From positions 23,890,782-23,954,781 of the forward strand of contig OX155971.1 of NCBI GenBank assembly GCA_944548615.1: a DNA stretch of 64,000 bases, read 5' to 3'. The number at the start of each line of letters is the position of its first letter. The first letter of the stretch is position 1. Positions 18,400-29,915 of this stretch are shown here, in pieces. Below the pieces are notes generated by a model. It was not told the origin of the DNA. It searched no databases and saw only the letters and a program-made list of their open reading frames with translations. Source of the stretch: Micropterix aruncella (lineage: Eukaryota > Arthropoda > Insecta > Lepidoptera > Micropterigidae). The translations under genes were made by a program, and so were the position numbers.

Positions 18400-18962
18400 C
18401 GGTGATTCCCAAAGTGGTCTATATGTATAGACCACAGGGGTCGATTTCGCGTTGTAGGGGGTCTATGTCAGCGAGAAAAAAAAAGGTCTGCAAAAGATGT
18501 GAATGGGGGTCCACCTTAGCAGACTCCATTAAGTCAGGCATAAACAATAAGGCATTTCGTAAACGTTGTATTACACCTAAAACAGATTGTAGATGGAAAT
18601 CAACACACAGCTTAAAGCGTATCACTAGTCGATTGGGTAGGCCAACGCACATGTCTAACGAGGGAAAGTGCGAGCCAGATATGTGAGAAAATTGCCCTTT
18701 AACAGGTATCTGTGCGAGCGAGTAAAATAGCGTCTGTGCATTATATGAATGAGCAAGCGCTTTCTCAAATGCTTCGTACTTCAAGGTGGCGGTCGATTGG
18801 AAATCTATCTGCACCGTTTAAAATTTAAGTACTTTTCAATAAGCGATCAGTACTGTGCCAGCTGTCAAAAGCACATTTAAAGGTAATTAGTAGGTAGGGG
18901 GTCTACAAGAGACAAAAAAAACATGAAGTGGTATACGTGACAAAAAATTTTGGGTACCTCTG
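18400..18962. mobile_element. hAT-type non-autonomous element, 563 bp
   Basis: It is flanked by an exact 8 bp duplication CTTTAAAT (18392-18399 and 18963-18970), the size typical of hAT elements. The ends are short inverted repeats: CGGTGATTCCCAAAG inward on the left, CAGAGGTACCCAAAA inward on the right. The interior has a 131-codon minus-strand frame (18419-18814) with no recognisable domain, so I treat the element as non-coding. The right duplication lies only six bases from the 3' end of the Helitron that follows. Confidence 0.8.
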
Positions 18963-18976
18963 CTTTAAATAATCAA

Positions 18977-21900
18977 CTAGCGACCCGCCCCGGCTTCGCA
19001 CGGGTGCAATGCTGATACTAAATACAGTACAGAAAAACTGTGAACGTTGTATATAAAAACATAGCGGCCCGCTCTGGCTTCGCACGGGTATAAAATATAT
19101 AGCCTATGTGATTAAAATCGATCCAGTAGTTTTGATTTATTCATTACTGCCCGTGGCCCGCACGCGTTAAATTTGGAGTAAAACAATCCCCCTTTCCCTA
19201 TACCATGAAGATTTCCTGCTATCTTTGGAATATCTAAATTCATACACTACATTTTTACTTATTTACTTTTTACATTTTTAACTATTTATTTTATTTTTAC
19301 AACATATTACAGAATGTCTTTATAAACAACGTTCACAGCTTTCTTGTCATTATACAAACATGTTTTCTCTGGAGGTCACTCTTGAAAGAGCGACATACAG
19401 TTGTCCATGTGAAAAACAGTCAACGCTCAAATCTAAGCCTGCAACGTTGAAGGTTTGACCCTGCGATTTATTAATGGTCATTGCAAAAGATGTCTTTACC
19501 GGAAACTGTAAACGTTTAAATTGGAAGGGTAAATCCGATGGTATCAGAGGGATTCGGGGAATCAATACATCTTCTCCGGTACCACATCCTGTGAGTATTG
19601 TGCACTCTTTTATGAAAGTTTTCAATGATTTTACCAGCAAACGCGTGCCATTGCAAAGTTTAGGTGGATTCAGGTTTCTTAATAAAATAACAGGACAACC
19701 TACTTTCAACACCATTTTGTGAGGAGGGAGTCCAGACGGGTTCAAAGAGTTTAGAAATTCTGTAGGAAAATGAACAGCTTCTTCCAAATCGAGAACAGTA
19801 TCGACCGAGTAGTATATTTTCGTCGGCGCATCAATCTTTGAAAGAATCAAGTTATTTACTTTATCTACTTGTTCGTTAGTTGGTGACAGAATCGCTCTTT
19901 CTTTAAACCAAGATATTGTCTTACACTTATGTTATCAATGTCAGGATAGACATTGTTGACTAACTCTTGGATGTTGTCTATCAAAACGCAAAGGTTTTCT
20001 AGGTCAATCCTTCCCTCACTTTGTGTTAACTCTCCATTGCCAACTTTTAGCAGCATCTCTGGAAATAGCCTGTTCTCACGTGAAGATGACGAAACCCTCA
20101 TATTAGTTTTAAGCTTTAATTTATTGACATGTGGCCAAAGGTTGGATCTTTTTAGGCAAGCATTTATTTCGTCAGCACGTGTTCCTCGAGTCACAACTGG
20201 TAGGATTTGACAGAAATCTCCTGAGAACAGAATTGTACATCCACCCATAGGTGAATTTTTGTTGCGCAAATCGCGCATTGTCCTATCCAGTGCTTCCACA
20301 GACGTCTTGTTTGACATGGTAGCTTCGTCCCAGACTATTAATGAGCAGTCACGCATCAATTTTCCTGTATTGCTCTGTTTAGAAACACTACAGACGCTGT
20401 TATTATCATCGGTGGCGATTTTCAGCGGGAGCTTGAATGTGGAGTGTGCGGTTCGGCCTCCTTCCAAAAGCGTAGCGGCAATGCCGGATGACGCAACAGC
20501 TAACGCAATTTTTCCGATAGATCTCACTTTTTTTAAAAGCAGATTGATTAAAAATGTTTTTCCTGTACCTCCTGGGGCATCAAGGAAAAACAATTTCCCT
20601 TCATTGTTATCAATTGTTGATAGTAATGCAGTGAATACTTTTTTCTGATCGATGTTTAATCGTGGCTCATCTTGTGCTATATTTTGTAAAAGTCTCGTTT
20701 GATCGTATGATGTTTCTCTTGTGTATTCGGCACTGTTAGTTAAATCTGAGTTAGTAGTATTAGCTGGCATCGGCAGCCCAAAATCCTTGATCGATTTACC
20801 CGAAAGTAATTGCACTACTTTGTTCAATTCCAATAATGCTTCGTCAAATATGTTTTGATCATATTGTACATCATCTGAGTTTAACTCTCGCCGTCGCCGA
20901 ATCAGAATATCACTGGCCATATTTTCTTGAAATTTATTCCATAGATTAACAGAATCAGTTACTTGACAAAACACTACTATGACAGCAAATAAATATCTTA
21001 ATGATGTAGCTGAACTACAAACAGCTGCTTCTGATAATGTGTTTTCCCAGTGAGAATCGTCTTCCAACAGCCCCATAGCTTTGCATGCTGCTTGATAAGT
21101 ATTGTAAACAACACCTTGTACAGTTCTTAGGTGTGCAAAGGATGTCGGGCCTTTTACAATATGCAATAACATTCTCAGATAAAAGCATTCGCTGTTGTTG
21201 GGATGAACCACGTAGACTCTGCCAAGAGCATCCGTTTTTTTTACTCCGGGGAAACCATCAACCGCAGTACCTTGTTTTCGCCGTTAAAAAGTTTTAGAAC
21301 TCTGGTTCCATGTATAGTAACCTGGAACTCTGTCATACGTCAGTGTTTTCGCGAAATCATCTTGAGCACATAACTTGAAGAATGCTGTCAATGTTGTATC
21401 CCGCGGGTTATTAACAACTTCTTGTATATTGTTCTCTGTGAAATATACTCTTTGTCCATTTTCTAAATGAACTGCAAGGTGGACAATTGTGGGAGCCCGG
21501 TCGTGCACTTCGAATAATAAAATCCTCCATACAGCTTCAGAACTGCAGATGAAACATCCAGACTGATATTTTTCCACTTCATTTGGTGATTGCATGCTGA
21601 AAGTGGCTTGATCACTGCCTTTATTAATGTACTTAGTAACATATTGAATTGACTTTATTGAATTGCACAACTCTACGTTGATGTGGGCATCAAAAAATTT
21701 CAAAAGGAGCGGATTATAGGGAACGATCCATCGGTTATCAATATCATGGTTTCGGACGGTAGCATTTTGCCCACCCTGTTCTGGCGATCGTCGACGATAT
21801 TTGGGATATCCGTCATCGCTAGTACTTGTTTGAGTTTGGAACGACTTCGGAAATTTTTTGCTGCATTTAGAATCTCGCATACATGGAGAATTCGGGTTTA

Positions 21901-24900
21901 AAGTCCCGCAAGGGCCGTGTACCATATGTTTCTTTACGATTTCGTACAGGATAGGATCTTCATCTTTATTCGGTAATTCAGCTGAAATAACCCTGTCAAT
22001 TTGGTTTGGTCTAATTTTGTTCACTAACCACACCAACAGGTGTACATGTGGCAAGCCACGTTTCTGCCATTCTATTGTGTACGTACATATGACAGCGCGG
22101 CGGACCGAATATATGAGACTTGTTAATGAGGTGCAGGAGTTTCTGTACTTTTAAATGGAAGACTCTGTTAACTATATCGTATCTGTCTTGTGGAGTTAAA
22201 TTGGTGTTAATATTTTCTTTGATTTCCGGCCAATTTGGGTTACATGTTGCAGTTATAAATAAATCAGGTTTGCCGTAATTTCTTACGTAAGTCATGGCGT
22301 CTTGCGATTTTTCGTGTAAATATCGAGGTCCACCTGTGAATGATGAAGGTAGTATAACCAACTGCCCAATGCCGTTGCGGTGTTCTTTCGCCTGTAAAGC
22401 ATCCTGAAGATGAACGTAATTTTCAGCTCTCAATTTAGTTTGATTATTACGGATGTAGGCCAATCTCTCAGATTCAATTTTCGCATATTGATCTACCAAG
22501 TATTGGTTTATTAACATTCCATATCTAAGCAAAGTATTGAAATTGTTACGTCTTGTCATTATACGGTAGCAATAGTAGTTCATACATGACACTGTTTTAC
22601 GCAGAGGTGTACCACCGATTGGGTCAACTTGAGAAATATTAATGGCATAACCATTTTCTCCACGACATAGCATCAAAGGATATTGTAAGCTGTCATAAGA
22701 TCTGTGTAACTCTGAAATTTTTTGCAAATTATCATCACGACTATGCAATACAATATCTCTTTTGTCAAATTGCTGTCCAGCTATCACCACTGCTACTTCA
22801 CTCGTGGAAGGCGCATTGTATCGTCCTCTGTGTTCTCCAACAGGAACTTTATTTGCATGGATTACGACATTAAAGTCAGGAGTATCTGCTGGAACACTCT
22901 CAATCGCAATTTTGAAAGACTGTATGTAGCAATTATGAGAATGTAACATATCTTGGAGAGATCTAATCAAATCTCTATCAATTGGCTGTGCAACACTTGT
23001 ACACCGCGTAGATGCTTGTGTATCTGGATCTGCAATAAAATATATTTGCAGAAATTTGTGATCATCGGGTCGAAGTGGTAGCAAGCTCCCAGCTAAGTGG
23101 TACACTTGCCCTTGAATTTTAAATGTAGGCATGAACCCACGCTCAACGACTTGCTTACTCTTAAAAGAGGTCATTTGAAATGCGTTATTATAACGGCGTA
23201 TATTGCGCATGAATTGCTTGGATTTCTGATGATCACCCGTAAGAAGAGAGTGAAGTGGTTCAGGTGGAGGGAGCACTTCTTTAAATTCGACTTTTCCTTG
23301 TAAGCAACACATGCCTTTCGATTCGTCCTTGAATTTCAACTCCAAGCAATGTTCACACACTACTGACATAGTACCTATTGATACTATACGATCGTCCTTG
23401 TAAGAAATCGAAGGATCGTAATTCATGGCAGAATTTTCTTTATTCACCCATGAATTAGTAACTCGTGCTGATGATTCTCTGGCTCTCTGTATTCGATGTC
23501 TTTCCCTATCTTGGCTGCGGTGAACCTCACGCTCTACTGAAGATTCTCTCTCTCTCTCAGCTCTATATCTATCCCGAGCCTGACTGAGGCGAGCCTCACG
23601 TTCCGTTGACGATTCTTCATCTCTTGCTGAACGTACTCTTCTGGCATTCACTGTACTACGACCTATGTTCGAACGACGACGTCTTCCAGACATGACTTTA
23701 TAATTTCTGTACAAAATTTACTCAGTTCTATATGTATGATTACCTATGCACAAATTGCCATATTATTAGTATGTGCCGCAGTAAAGAATATCTAAATTCT
23801 TACCATTTAGAAACAAAAGATAATCAGCAATCATAAAAAACAAAAGATACCTATTCTATTCAGTTCTTTTTTTTTTTACTGAAATACCTCAACTTAAACA
23901 ACGATTTTAATTATAAACAATAATTTGCTATTCGTGCGACTAAAAACAAAAGATAATCAACAATCATCAACAACAAAAGATACCTATTCTATTAAGTACT
24001 TTTTCTGAACTTACATATCTCACCTTAAATCACGATTTTTGAAAATAATTTCCCTAATATTAAATTGATCTAACTGTAAATTTTAATCAATATCTTAATA
24101 GAAAATTGCAATCCATAAATTATGGTTTTATTTAATCTAATCTTATCTCACCTTATGTAGGTACTTATAATTGCTATAAGTGCGATTTAAAAATTAACCT
24201 TAGAATAGAATATAATTTATATTTTAAAACTACTATCATACAATTATTTATCGTAACTTACTTATAATTACTGATACGTTGTCGCGCTGAAAAGCACGTT
24301 TTTATTACCTAAGTATTGCTATTTTCCTCGCTGGAGAGCTCCGATATAATAAACGCGTCCGATCGCTGCTAAATTCAAAGTGCTATAGGGAAAACCGCGG
24401 CCTCAGACGCGCTATTTATAGGCATGCTCTTGCCGCACCGGGCGGCCGGCCGGTACCGCCGCAAACGCTACGTCCCGCAATTTTTAAATCTGTAATATCT
24501 TCGAAAATATTCACTTAAATCATACGGTGTAAAGGGCCATATAGATCTATATTAAATGAACAATGTATTCAAGGTATTTAATTGGTTAAGGATTAATGCT
24601 GTATTGGTTAAAATCGCTTCGAAAATTAGCCATTATTTGTCGTAAAAAGTAAATGACAAAAAAAAGTTATTGTGGGTTATCCATAAGAGATAGACATATA
24701 CCATCACGGACTTTTCTGTAGACCTTTTGAATGTGTACAATACTTAGTACATTATTTTGATAAAACTCGTAGGGTTCAGCCTGCGTTTGCAATGTAAGCG
24801 GAAAAAATGTAATTATTTACGACATCACATTAGAAACCTCAAAAATAGCAGTACTTCTCCACTATTTAATGGATGTTATTATACATATAAACCTTCCTCT

Positions 24901-25019
24901 TGAATTACTCTATCTATTAAAAAAAACCGCATCAAAATCCGTTGCGTAGTTTCAAAGATTTAAGCATACAAAGGGACATAGGGACAGAGAAAGCGACTTT
25001 GTTTTATACTATGTAGTGA
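18977..25019 (-). mobile_element. Full-length Helitron, about 6.04 kb
   Basis: This is a rolling-circle transposon in minus orientation. The 5' end at 25019 reads, on the minus strand, TCACTACATAGTATAAAACA and is preceded by A. The 3' end at 18977 reads CCGGGGCGGGTCGCTAG, preceded by a short hairpin and followed by T. TC...CTAG inserted between A and T is the hallmark of Helitrons. A second hairpin-like block (CCCGTGCGAAGCCAGAGCGG on minus) lies 80-110 bp inside the 3' end. The RepHel gene occupies 19307-23693; about 1.3 kb of 5' leader contains a GC-rich stretch at 24360-24480. Both ends look intact, so it could still be mobilised even though its gene is broken. Confidence 0.92.
19307..23693 (-). 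pseudogene. Helitron RepHel (HUH endonuclease plus PIF1-like helicase), broken
   Basis: RepHel nicks and unwinds DNA for rolling-circle transposition. The first ATG is at 23693 (MSGRRRR; upstream codons start at TTG). In order: an Arg/Glu/Ser-rich leader with repeated RE.SS.ERE motifs; a Cys-rich segment CEHCLELKFKDESKGMCCLQ; the Helitron N-domain; the HUH motif LPHVHLLVW at about 22030-22055; the two-tyrosine segment YVTKYINKGSD near 21620; Walker A DAPGGTGKTFL near 20575; Walker B VWDEATMSN near 20330; and C-terminal GQLYVALSRVTSREN near 19390. There are four lesions: a one-base frameshift near 22100, an in-frame TAA at 21284-21286, a frameshift near 19910, and one near 19350; reading across the last gives a natural end at 19307. 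About 1,460 codons, near the usual size. Catalytic residues are all still visible. Confidence 0.92.
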
Positions 25020-25721
25020 TGTCACACCAAGGTGACAAAAACTAGGGGTGAACGCGAAGATATGGGGTGACGCGAAAATATTATGTGTACTCAAATTATC
25101 TATGTATTAAATACCAATAGAAGTTGATGTACTGCAGCGCCATCTGGTGGCGAGTTATAATAAAGTGAATAGGGTGAAAATATAACACAAAATATATAAC
25201 AATTTTCATGGCGATCGGTTGAGCGGTATAGAAGTTAATGGGCTGCAGCGCCATATCTTTTACTCTTGTCTAATGTTTTTTATTGCTTTGTATTCAATTT
25301 CTTAATCCGTTTGTGTTTTTTAGCTATTTTCCAAGTACGTAATGTAAATCACGTAATACACTATAGTGTTTGAACCTGACTTGCGCTTCTGCTGGCATCC
25401 TATGTTTTATAAATTATTTCTACATGTGAGAACCTGTAATTATCAGTTAGTATTCTGGTTGCTAATTGATATTTTACATGGCTGTTTGTTTTCCTTAAAT
25501 AAATCAATAAATAAATAAAGAGATAAGCTAATGCTAATTTAGCCTAATCTAATTTTTGCTTTTTATAGTTATGCTGATGCTTTTCCATATTTATGCTACA
25601 TAATTTAGCCTAATAGGGTTTTTACTTTTCGCCGTTATTTTAATTATATTATATTATTTTAATTAGCACGCCTGGGTAAGTCATTATTTAGGTTGGTTAG
25701 TAGTTTAAGTGTCAATGTTTT
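25020..25721. other. Intergenic DNA with dispersed CTGCAGCGCCATCT unit
   Basis: Bases 25035-25260 contain one and a half copies of a unit recognised by GCGATCGGTTGAGCGGTATA followed by CTGCAGCGCCATCT. The same unit is tandem at 29695-29915. The remainder is AT-rich with an AATAAATAAATAAA tail near 25500, probably the end of a retroelement. No gene. Confidence 0.6.
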
Positions 25722-26115
25722 CTTTAGTAAATATTTGATGTCATATGGAATACAGTTGTGGGGAAATGGTTTCAATTGCTATCGTGTATCTGCTCTGCAA
25801 AAACGGGCACTAAACAGGCTCATATTTATGGCCAAAATAGGGTAAAACGTTGCTTGCCAATCTTCCCCGATTTGGGGATTCTAACGCTAGCATCCGAATA
25901 TTCGTGCCAGTGTTTATTACATGCAAAGCGCGATGTAGCAACTTGTGAGGTATGTATACTCAAGCATACATAGCCACAATACGCGGTACCGAAACAATAT
26001 TATACTGCCGAAACTGAGGCTGACAAAGAGTCAGCGTTCGTTTGCATACCTCGGCTTCAAAGTTTAAACAAGTTATCAACTTCTATAAAATAGCTTGTAG
26101 ACGAAATCTAAAGTG
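25722..26115 (+). pseudogene. Non-LTR RT C-terminal remnant
   Basis: With two or three frameshifts the plus strand gives YGIQLWGNGFNCYRVSALQK then RALNRLIFMAKIG and DLGILTLASEY, the standard order of the post-palm region of jockey/CR1 reverse transcriptases (YG...LWG, LQK.A.R, then GIL.L.S.Y). The catalytic domain is lost. Same kind as 718-1050. Confidence 0.7.
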
Positions 26116-26815
26116 AAGATAATTTTATGGACAAAATTTGGTATAATCAATATTTTATTATTATCGGAATAGCTTACCAGGAGACTATTATTATTATTTT
26201 GAGTTTCATGTTTTACACTGTTATTTCTCTTGACTAATTCGAATATTTTTTTCTATTTTTGCACGACTGTTCACCAAAAGTTGTAATGTGAAATGTATTC
26301 AGGGTTCATCTATGTAAGTTTTCCGTTTCTTTATTCCACCACCACTTCTAAACGCTTGAATCTATTTTGAAGTTAGTGGTATTTTTAGAATCCTTATGTC
26401 ATTTCGAGTATCATAGAATACCTTAACTGTCCAAAAATCAAGTAAATAGTTGTCAAAATGTCCAAATGTCAATTCATTAACATACTTTTATCGTGTTCAG
26501 TGTGAAATGAAAGGTCTGATTTAGTAAATTCCTGGAATATACATCCATTTTTATGGATAAATACAAAAGCCAGAAATATTTCATAAAAAAACCATAATAA
26601 AAATAATTATAAATACAATAGTCCAATTTCTGTAACGGCAGTCGTATTTTTTATTCCTTGCAATATAATTGATGGACTTTCGTTATGTTTTTTGTGTTTC
26701 CACTGTACCTTGATTATTAAATTATTAATATTTCGTTAAACTTCAATTTTTGTACACTACGTATGTTTCCATTTCCATAATATATTATATCTGATTGTAT
26801 TTAATTGATATTGTG
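26116..26815. other. AT-rich intergenic DNA
   Basis: Bases 26290-26460 belong to the dispersed family also at 15170-15330 and inverted at 34220-34330 (CCGTTTCTTTATTCC). Nothing else recognised. Confidence 0.5.
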
Positions 26816-27408
26816 ACCATTGTTACAATAGCCGATGAACTTGCTAAGACGGGAGCAAAGGAAATGTTATACGGTCCTGAACCTTGCTGTGGCGTACCAA
26901 AAAGCCTTGCAAACTTAATGCTCAAACCAATATGTTTAGAACAATCCGTCAACCACTGGAACAACACGCCAGGGTTGAATCATTCCAAAGCGCTAATTAA
27001 GGCTTTTACGACCGTAAGGCCTTATCGCTAAATATGAATAATCTACGCATACTGGCGAGGGCGCTCACGGGGCATTGTAGCCTGAACAAACACATGTTCA
27101 ACCTTAAGCTCCGAAACACAAAAATGTGCAGGTTCTGCCAAGGGGCAGAGGATACTCCACAGAACCTCATGTGCGAGTGTGGCCCGCTGATGCGTAAAAG
27201 ATACACCCACTTGGGTGGTCATTACCTCCAACCTGAGGAGGTAAAACAATCTGGCGCCAAAAGCCTGGTGCGGTTCTTAAATGACACGAGGCTTAGCGCA
27301 GAACTATAGTAGGTGGCGATCACAATAGATCAGCAATGGTCTCAGTGTTACAAGGCTCATAAAGACCTTAGAAAAAAAGCCCCACTCAACAAATAAAAAA
27401 ATAAAAAA
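26816..27408 (+). pseudogene. R1/I-group non-LTR element 3' end with RNase H tail
   Basis: The first frame (26816-27031) has ADELAKTGAKEMLYGPEP, the end of an RNase H domain as carried by I- and R1-group elements. A short frame slip at about 27030 leads to LRILARALTGHCSLNKHMFN, then a Cys-rich knuckle CRFCQGAEDTPQNLMCECG, which is the usual C-terminus of that group. After the stop at 27307 a short 3' UTR ends in an A-rich tail near 27395-27408. Severely 5'-truncated. Confidence 0.82.
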
Positions 27409-27894
27409 ATGTTACAATATAAATTGAAGACAGATAAATGTATATATTTATAGATTATATAGATAGATGATATGGATAGATGTATAGATTTTGAATATTT
27501 AATGATTTTTCCGACTATAGATTATTTTCGATAATTATTGTTTATATTTGGAATATTATTATTAATCTCCGTTTTGGACTACGATTAATTTTGTCGTAGC
27601 CATATAAATTTTTAATACTTGCTGTAGTTTGTAGACAATATTTATACATCTTAAATGTTTACACGTTGTAAACAATGTTTATATATCTCTACAAAAACGC
27701 CAATAAGTATCATATTATCAAAAATCTTTCTCAAAATAATGTTTCATTTTAATTATATAGTAGTTTCATATTGTAATATTTTTGTAGTTCTTATAATTTC
27801 ATTAGTTTTTGATTATCAATTTAACGATGCAAATTTAAAGAAAGTTTCTAACGTGTGAGACCTCGGGGTGATGCCAGGAATATACTATTTGTAG
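27409..27894. other. AT-rich intergenic DNA
   Basis: No gene, no clear repeat. The 67-codon frame at 27655-27858 is hydrophobic only because the DNA is T-rich. Confidence 0.5.
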
Positions 27895-28105
27895 AGCATA
27901 TCAATAAGGGTTTCACTAAGGCGTTTAAACGTCTCTTCTTCATATTCAGGGCTTTGTGAGATAAAGTCTCCAGAGATGTTAAGGCTGATATTTAATTCAT
28001 ACGTAAGAAGCCAACTCGAGTTCGCCTCAGTTATCTAGAATCCGCAGAATAATATATACATAGAACGAATTCAACAAGTCCAGAGAAGATTTTTTAAGCG
28101 TCCGA
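27895..28105 (+). pseudogene. Non-LTR RT fragment (thumb region)
   Basis: The plus strand gives, with one frameshift and one stop, AFKRLFFIFRALCEIKSPEM then SYVRSQLEFASVI and NPQNNIYIERIQQVQRRFFK, the region after the RT palm. No other part of this element is adjacent. Confidence 0.7.
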
Positions 28106-28114
28106 ATTTCCTCT

Positions 28115-28245
28115 CCTACAATATTATTGCAAACAGGAGTGGCCCAAGCAGACTTCCTTGTGGAACGCGATATCTTATATTTAGTTTATCACTGATCTGT
28201 CCATTTATTGCTGTTACCTGAGATCTGTCATCTAAGTAACATCTA
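28115..28245 (-). pseudogene. Non-LTR RT fragment (motif B), opposite orientation
   Basis: On the minus strand a short open stretch reads YLDDRSQVTAINGQISDKLN and then RYRVPQGSLLGPLLFAIIL, the conserved PQGS...GP motif B. The element upstream of it (to about 28440) is too decayed to follow. It lies tail to tail with the plus-strand fragment at 27895-28105 and may be a second piece of the same family inverted. Confidence 0.7.
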
Positions 28246-29694
28246 TTTGTTATCTGTGATCTGTCATCTAAGTGACTTCTAAATGTTATTTCTATTATAA
28301 GTTGTTATGCTAGCGTTGTAAGCTGTCCACACCAGAATGTGTCGCCTTTTTGATAAATCGTGTAAAGGATTAGATGTATTTTATGATTCCATTAATTTAA
28401 TAAAAGATTCGATCATACCTAACCTGTCTTCTACTTCTTAAGATTTCAGTAACTGCCATCCTAATGTACTATTAATATGATTATTATATTATAACATACT
28501 ATTGTATTATATCATATTATGTATAATAAATATTATTATCCAATTACTCATACTTCTATTTTACTCTATCCAAATAACCTTATAACAACTTATTTAATTA
28601 TTACTTTTCTTACCCTTATATTATTATTAGCTTTATTATATTTTTTCTACTATCAACGTGTTCATGTTATTTTTATGTTAATTTGTAATTACATTGCAAA
28701 CTATTCATAGGATAGTAAATTTGTTTCGTTTGAATATGTTTTTAAAATACTAGTATCATATATTTACTATCTGTGAGTTTGCTATAAAATAAAATAAAAT
28801 AGGATAATCGATTAGTTTTTTGTATATATTTTTAACAAATACTCATATCATGTATTTTGCTATCTGTAAGTTTACTGTAATTTAACTAAATAAAGAAAGA
28901 AATGAAATCGCACCTTCTTCATAGTAGGTTACACGGCCGTAGGGTACAACTATTGCAAATGAATATTTTTGTGATGTTCATATTTATTTTAATCCATAAA
29001 TTTCGACATAATTAAACATGCAACTTGAGCAATGTGACTACTCGCTACTGAATTTGGAAGTATGAGAACATTAGGCAACGATTGGGCCTCTCTTCCTAGC
29101 AGGGTGATTAATTCGATTCCAGTGAAAGATATTAACTCGGATGTAGGATTAATGTGCACAACCTTCGGGGTTATTAACCCCCCAATCCCCGTCTCCCCCG
29201 CCCCCAATTTCACCCCTAAATGGTTGATTATCCCGAGAGATAGACTGACTGCTCGTTATTAATATTGCCATGTACCCATTCCATTCGACAAGTTTGATAA
29301 ATGCTTTCGGGAGCTACCGTATCCAGAAATTGCGGCTTTTGATTAGGCGATGCAATAAATATTACAGTATTATTAGACGTATGGGTTTGTTCAGCAATTT
29401 TCAGAATTAATTTTTAAAGTACGTGTCATACTAAAAACAGGATTTTTAATCTGACTTTGGCGAAATGTATTTGGTAATATTTTGCAAATCCAAAGCCATG
29501 GATTATATATATATATATGGGAATATTACCCAGCGATAGTTTTGATTCCGCTTCCTTCTGCCTTCCACCCTTCCTCTTCTGCTCCCCTTTCTACCATGAA
29601 ACCAATGTTACTCACCGCTTATTCAGTTATCTCTATTCAAAAAAATCATATCGGTTCACTGGTCCTTTTCAACTTATAATTTCGCATTTATAAA
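28246..29694. other. AT-rich intergenic DNA
   Basis: No gene supported. Very AT-rich with TATTA-type simple sequence around 28470-28700. Frames at 28989-29213 and 29062-29262 overlap on opposite strands and carry no known motif. Bases 29165-29215 are a short C-rich run. Confidence 0.45.
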
Positions 29695-29915
29695 ATTTTC
29701 ATAGCGATCGGTGGAACGGTAAAAATTTGATGTGCTGCAGCACCAACTAGTGGCGAGTTGCAACAAAGTGGATAGCGCGAAAATATTATCCGTTCTCAGG
29801 TACCCATATATACTAAACTTCATAGCGATCGGTTGAACGGTATAGAAATTGATGCACTGCAGCGCCATCTAGTAGCGATGTACATGCAAACTTTCATGGT
29901 GATCGGTTAAGCGGT
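29695..29915 (+). repeat. Tandem CTGCAGCGCCATCT units, about 126 bp period
   Basis: The phrase GCGATCGGT...GAACGGTA recurs at about 29704, 29826 and 29899. It is followed in the first two units by CTGCAGC(A/G)CCA and AGTGGCGA-like sequence. The same unit family flanks the Helitron at 25035-25260. It could be a minisatellite inside a larger transposon. Confidence 0.75.

Noticed and set aside
18419..18814. 131-codon minus-strand frame as a hAT transposase
   Set aside because: No BED finger, DDE or hATC motif; the element is only 563 bp and is better treated as non-coding.
20259..20648. Plus-strand frames opposite the Helitron gene (also 19474-19722, 21858-22154)
   Set aside because: Shadows of the minus-strand RepHel coding sequence.
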